Below, piece by piece: positions 4,880 through 6,221 of a stretch of 6,221 bases of DNA. The position numbers were made by a program, and so were the translations under genes. Numbering within the stretch: the stretch's first letter is position 1; each line of letters begins with the position of its first letter. The stretch lies in assembly GCA_027717875.1 (NCBI GenBank), contig JALLOL010000155.1, positions 1-6,221 on the forward strand. Reading direction: 5' to 3'. Source of the stretch: Acidobacteria bacterium AH-259-L09. Lineage in GTDB: Bacteria; Acidobacteriota; UBA6911; RPQK01. The notes below the pieces were generated by a model. It did not search any database and had not been told where the DNA came from. It saw only the letters and a program-made list of their open reading frames with translations.

Positions 4880-5209
4880 TCAGCCCTCGCAACCCAAGGC
4901 AAAAGCGATAGCCAGACCTACTTCACGCATTCGCTGTGAGCTCAATTGGGTGAGGCGCCGCCCCAGGCTCTCCTGGGAGATGGTGGCAATATTATGCAAG
5001 TTGACTGCACAGGGATGCTTCATCCCATCGTCCAAGTCGAGGACGATTTCTGAAGGGACTCCGCGGACGGTGGACGTAATCGGCGCCACCGTCACGCGTG
5101 AGAGATAGCGAATCGCTGATCCCCGCGTAAGGACCAGGACCGGACGCTGTTTGTTCGGCGACGCGAAACGGTAGAGGCGAATCTCACCTCGTTCTAGTCT
5201 TCGGGCCAT
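4880..5209 (-). CDS. MazF/PemK-family endoribonuclease toxin
   Basis: A 109-residue protein with MazF landmarks: RGEI at residues 7-10 opening the first strand, QRPVLVLT (21-28) with conserved Arg22-Pro23, VAPITSTVRGVPSEI (41-55) with Thr45-Ser46 at the usual catalytic position, and a C-terminal helix ending in a hydrophobic IAFALG. Length is typical. Family members cut mRNA at short specific sequences and are held inactive by the partner antitoxin. Start: ATG 5209 follows AGGAGGT (5222-5216) by 6 nt; a TTG at 5227 is in frame but lies before that site. The start overlaps the antitoxin's end by 16 nt, so translation is coupled. All recognised residues are present, so it appears intact. Confidence 0.88.
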   Translation of the reverse strand: MARRLERGEIRLYRFASPNKQRPVLVLTRGSAIRYLSRVTVAPITSTVRGVPSEIVLDLDDGMKHPCAVNLHNIATISQESLGRRLTQLSSQRMREVGLAIAFALGCEG

Positions 5210-5427
5210 GCAGCGACCTCCTCCCAAACCGCAAGCTCAGGCTCGGTGTCGGGATGGCGCTCATACCCCTGGCGGTCACGCCGCTCCTGTTCGCGAGAGT
5301 GCAGCTGTTTGAGATAATGGCGGAGCGCCTCTCGCACCAGTGCCGAGCGATTCATCTTGGCCTGCTTGGCGGCTCGGTCGGTTGCCTTCAAGAGCTTGTC
5401 ATCGATCACGATCTGAATGGTTTTCAT
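5194..5427 (-). CDS. Ribbon-helix-helix (MazE/CopG-type) antitoxin
   Basis: A 77-residue protein. The N-terminal MKTIQIVIDDKLLKATD strand, then helix-turn-helix AKMNRSALVREALRHYLKQL (residues 26-45), is a ribbon-helix-helix DNA-binding fold. The C-terminal GYERHPDTEPELAVWEEV (about residues 55-72) is the disordered toxin-neutralising tail seen in antitoxins of MazF-like toxins. Start: ATG 5427 (MKT) places the DNA-binding strand at the N-terminus; the ATG at 5439 and TTG at 5448 also are in frame but fall inside the -10 box and operator. No Shine-Dalgarno sequence precedes ATG 5427, consistent with leaderless translation. It is first in the operon, followed by the toxin with a 16-nt overlap, and is expected to repress its own promoter. 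Confidence 0.85.
   Translation of the reverse strand: MKTIQIVIDDKLLKATDRAAKQAKMNRSALVREALRHYLKQLHSREQERRDRQGYERHPDTEPELAVWEEVAAWPED
5216..5222 (-). promoter_or_regulatory. Ribosome binding site fixing the MazF start
   Basis: AGGAGGT on the minus strand, 6 nt before ATG 5209 and inside the antitoxin coding sequence. It contrasts with the missing site of the antitoxin gene and favours the 109-residue start. Confidence 0.8.
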
Positions 5428-5429
5428 GG

Positions 5430-5464
5430 TGTGGATCATATTCCACAATAGATTCCACAGTCAA
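5430..5464 (-). promoter_or_regulatory. Promoter and operator of the mazEF-like operon
   Basis: On the minus strand TTGACT (5464-5459) and TATGAT (5440-5435) are 18 bp apart, a good sigma70-type pair. Three half-sites are embedded: TGTGGAA at 5459-5453 and 5447-5441 (12 bp apart, same orientation), and an inverted TGTGGA on the plus strand at 5430-5435, making a perfect 6-6-6 palindrome (5430-5447). The half-sites cover the spacer and -10, as expected for repression by a ribbon-helix-helix antitoxin. The predicted transcription start, near 5428, is practically at the antitoxin ATG. Confidence 0.65.
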
Positions 5465-5491
5465 GCAACATCCGTGTCAGAAATGCCTTTT

Positions 5492-5512
5492 CAGCACGAC
5501 AGCACCACGGCA
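5492..5512. repeat. Copy 2 of the 21-bp dispersed direct repeat
   Basis: Matches 13-33 at 20 of 21 positions, the difference being G5498 for C19. It lies between the sulfatase stop codon and the promoter of the mazEF-like operon. Confidence 0.5.
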
Positions 5513-5514
5513 AT

Positions 5515-6221
5515 CTACGGCAAAAGTTTTGCGTAGATGAAGAAGGCCCCTCGGGACTTCCCCTCGTCGTTGGTGAACCAACTCTGCATCCGAGTCTGAC
5601 CCGCCTTCAAGTTCATCACGAATGGAACACCGGTCGCACCGGTTGGAATTGATTGCTCCTGTTCCTGCTCGCCAATTTTCAACCTTGCTTGGGTGGCTTG
5701 AATGCGAAATCTTGTCTCGGTCGGCTGCTGTCGCACAATGAATTCATAGCGACCATCGTGCAGCACATCAATTACCCAAAACCCATTGGCTCCCTCAGGT
5801 GCTCGCCTCACTGCCGGCTGATTCCACGGTATTGTCACGTTTCCCTCCGGGTGCCAGTCGTGGCAAGTGATGCGCACCGGGTTCTCTGTCACTGAACCAA
5901 CTGCAATGCCGACGTATTCATCGAAGCGGCTTGAGATGCTGTCCCACCAGCGTTCGTAGGCAGCTCGCATCATCATCACGACATCTGAATTGGATTGTGC
6001 GGTATCCCTGGACTGCCCAGGATCCAATTGGATGTCATAAAGTTCCTTGCCGTTGATCAGCCGCCAACGCTGAGTCATCACCGCACTTTTTCGCCATTTT
6101 TCTGGATGCTCAATGCGTTGAGAGTGAACGAACAAAGTCCTATCCGGCCATGCCTCCTGGCCCTTCAGCAAGGGTGAGAGACTCACGCCGTCGAGCTTCG
6201 CTCCTTTCGGTCGCTGGAGTC
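5515..6221 (-). CDS. Sulfatase (arylsulfatase family), C-terminal part, cut by window edge
   Basis: 234 residues are visible and the frame stays open to the edge; upstream of an internal GTG at 6186 it continues with LQRPKGAKLDG, so the true start lies outside. DGVSLSPLLKGQ, then PDRTLFVHSQR, then WRLINGKELYDIQLDPGQ and a YERWWDS segment is the standard end of the arylsulfatase alpha/beta domain. The last about 130 residues, from NPVRITCHDWHPEG through NGFWVIDVLHDGRYEF to FFIYAKLLP, form a beta-rich C-terminal extension known from many environmental sulfatases. The catalytic Cys/Ser-x-Pro-x-Arg site and metal ligands are not in the window. Such enzymes remove sulfate esters, usually from polysaccharides, and are mostly exported; neither substrate nor export can be judged here. 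The stop is 87 nt upstream of the antitoxin start on the same strand. Confidence 0.88.
   Translation of the reverse strand, partial: LQRPKGAKLDGVSLSPLLKGQEAWPDRTLFVHSQRIEHPEKWRKSAVMTQRWRLINGKELYDIQLDPGQSRDTAQSNSDVVMMMRAAYERWWDSISSRFDEYVGIAVGSVTENPVRITCHDWHPEGNVTIPWNQPAVRRAPEGANGFWVIDVLHDGRYEFIVRQQPTETRFRIQATQARLKIGEQEQEQSIPTGATGVPFVMNLKAGQTRMQSWFTNDEGKSRGAFFIYAKLLP

Noticed and set aside
1..6221. CRISPR array, tRNA or rRNA genes, transposase
   Set aside because: No regularly spaced repeats, no cloverleaf with a T-loop signature, no rRNA-like stretches and no transposase motifs were seen on either strand.

Overview
The window is a bacterial chromosomal segment of roughly mid-50s percent G+C that looks like an accessory region. 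No gene allows a species call. A large sulfatase, a decayed esterase of a type often found in sulfatase-rich lineages, and a DUF1326/DUF2182 pair suggest an uncultured environmental bacterium (a Planctomycetes-, Latescibacteria- or Poribacteria-like genome is a guess). Short ORFs, three toxin-antitoxin (TA) type modules, two gene remnants and attC-like folded repeats suggest repeated small insertions and deletions.

Layout. 1-520 (+): a small antitoxin followed by a ParE/RelE-type toxin that has lost its middle and carries a stop. 516-1694 (+): an intact FAD-dependent monooxygenase/oxidoreductase whose ATG sits inside the tail of the toxin remnant. 1763-1906 (+): an unrecognised 47-codon ORF with a strong ribosome binding site; a sensible 3' continuation lies in another frame up to 1946. 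1961-3385 (-): a two-gene operon of a soluble cysteine-motif protein (DUF1326, transcribed first) and a polytopic membrane protein (DUF2182), probably a metal- or thiol-related pair. 3478-3793 (+): remnant of an alpha/beta-hydrolase esterase, frameshifted at a C6 run and lacking its middle. 3794-4058: no convincing gene.

4058-4768 (+): a compact unit resembling an integron gene cassette. An attC-like imperfect palindrome comes first, then a two-gene TA-like pair (BECR-type nuclease candidate plus DUF2283 protein, overlapping 16 nt), then a second attC-like element whose first core box contains the stop codon of the second gene. No integrase is in the window. 4844-4869: a G-quadruplex motif. 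4880-5464 (-): a MazF-family toxin and ribbon-helix-helix antitoxin overlapping 16 nt, with a good sigma70-type promoter, embedded half-sites and apparently leaderless start. 5515-6221 (-): the C-terminal part of a sulfatase whose catalytic half lies beyond the right edge.

The genes do not form one pathway. The best functional units are the DUF1326-DUF2182 operon, the putative cassette-borne TA pair and the MazEF-like module. All product names rest on motifs read by eye; no database search was run.
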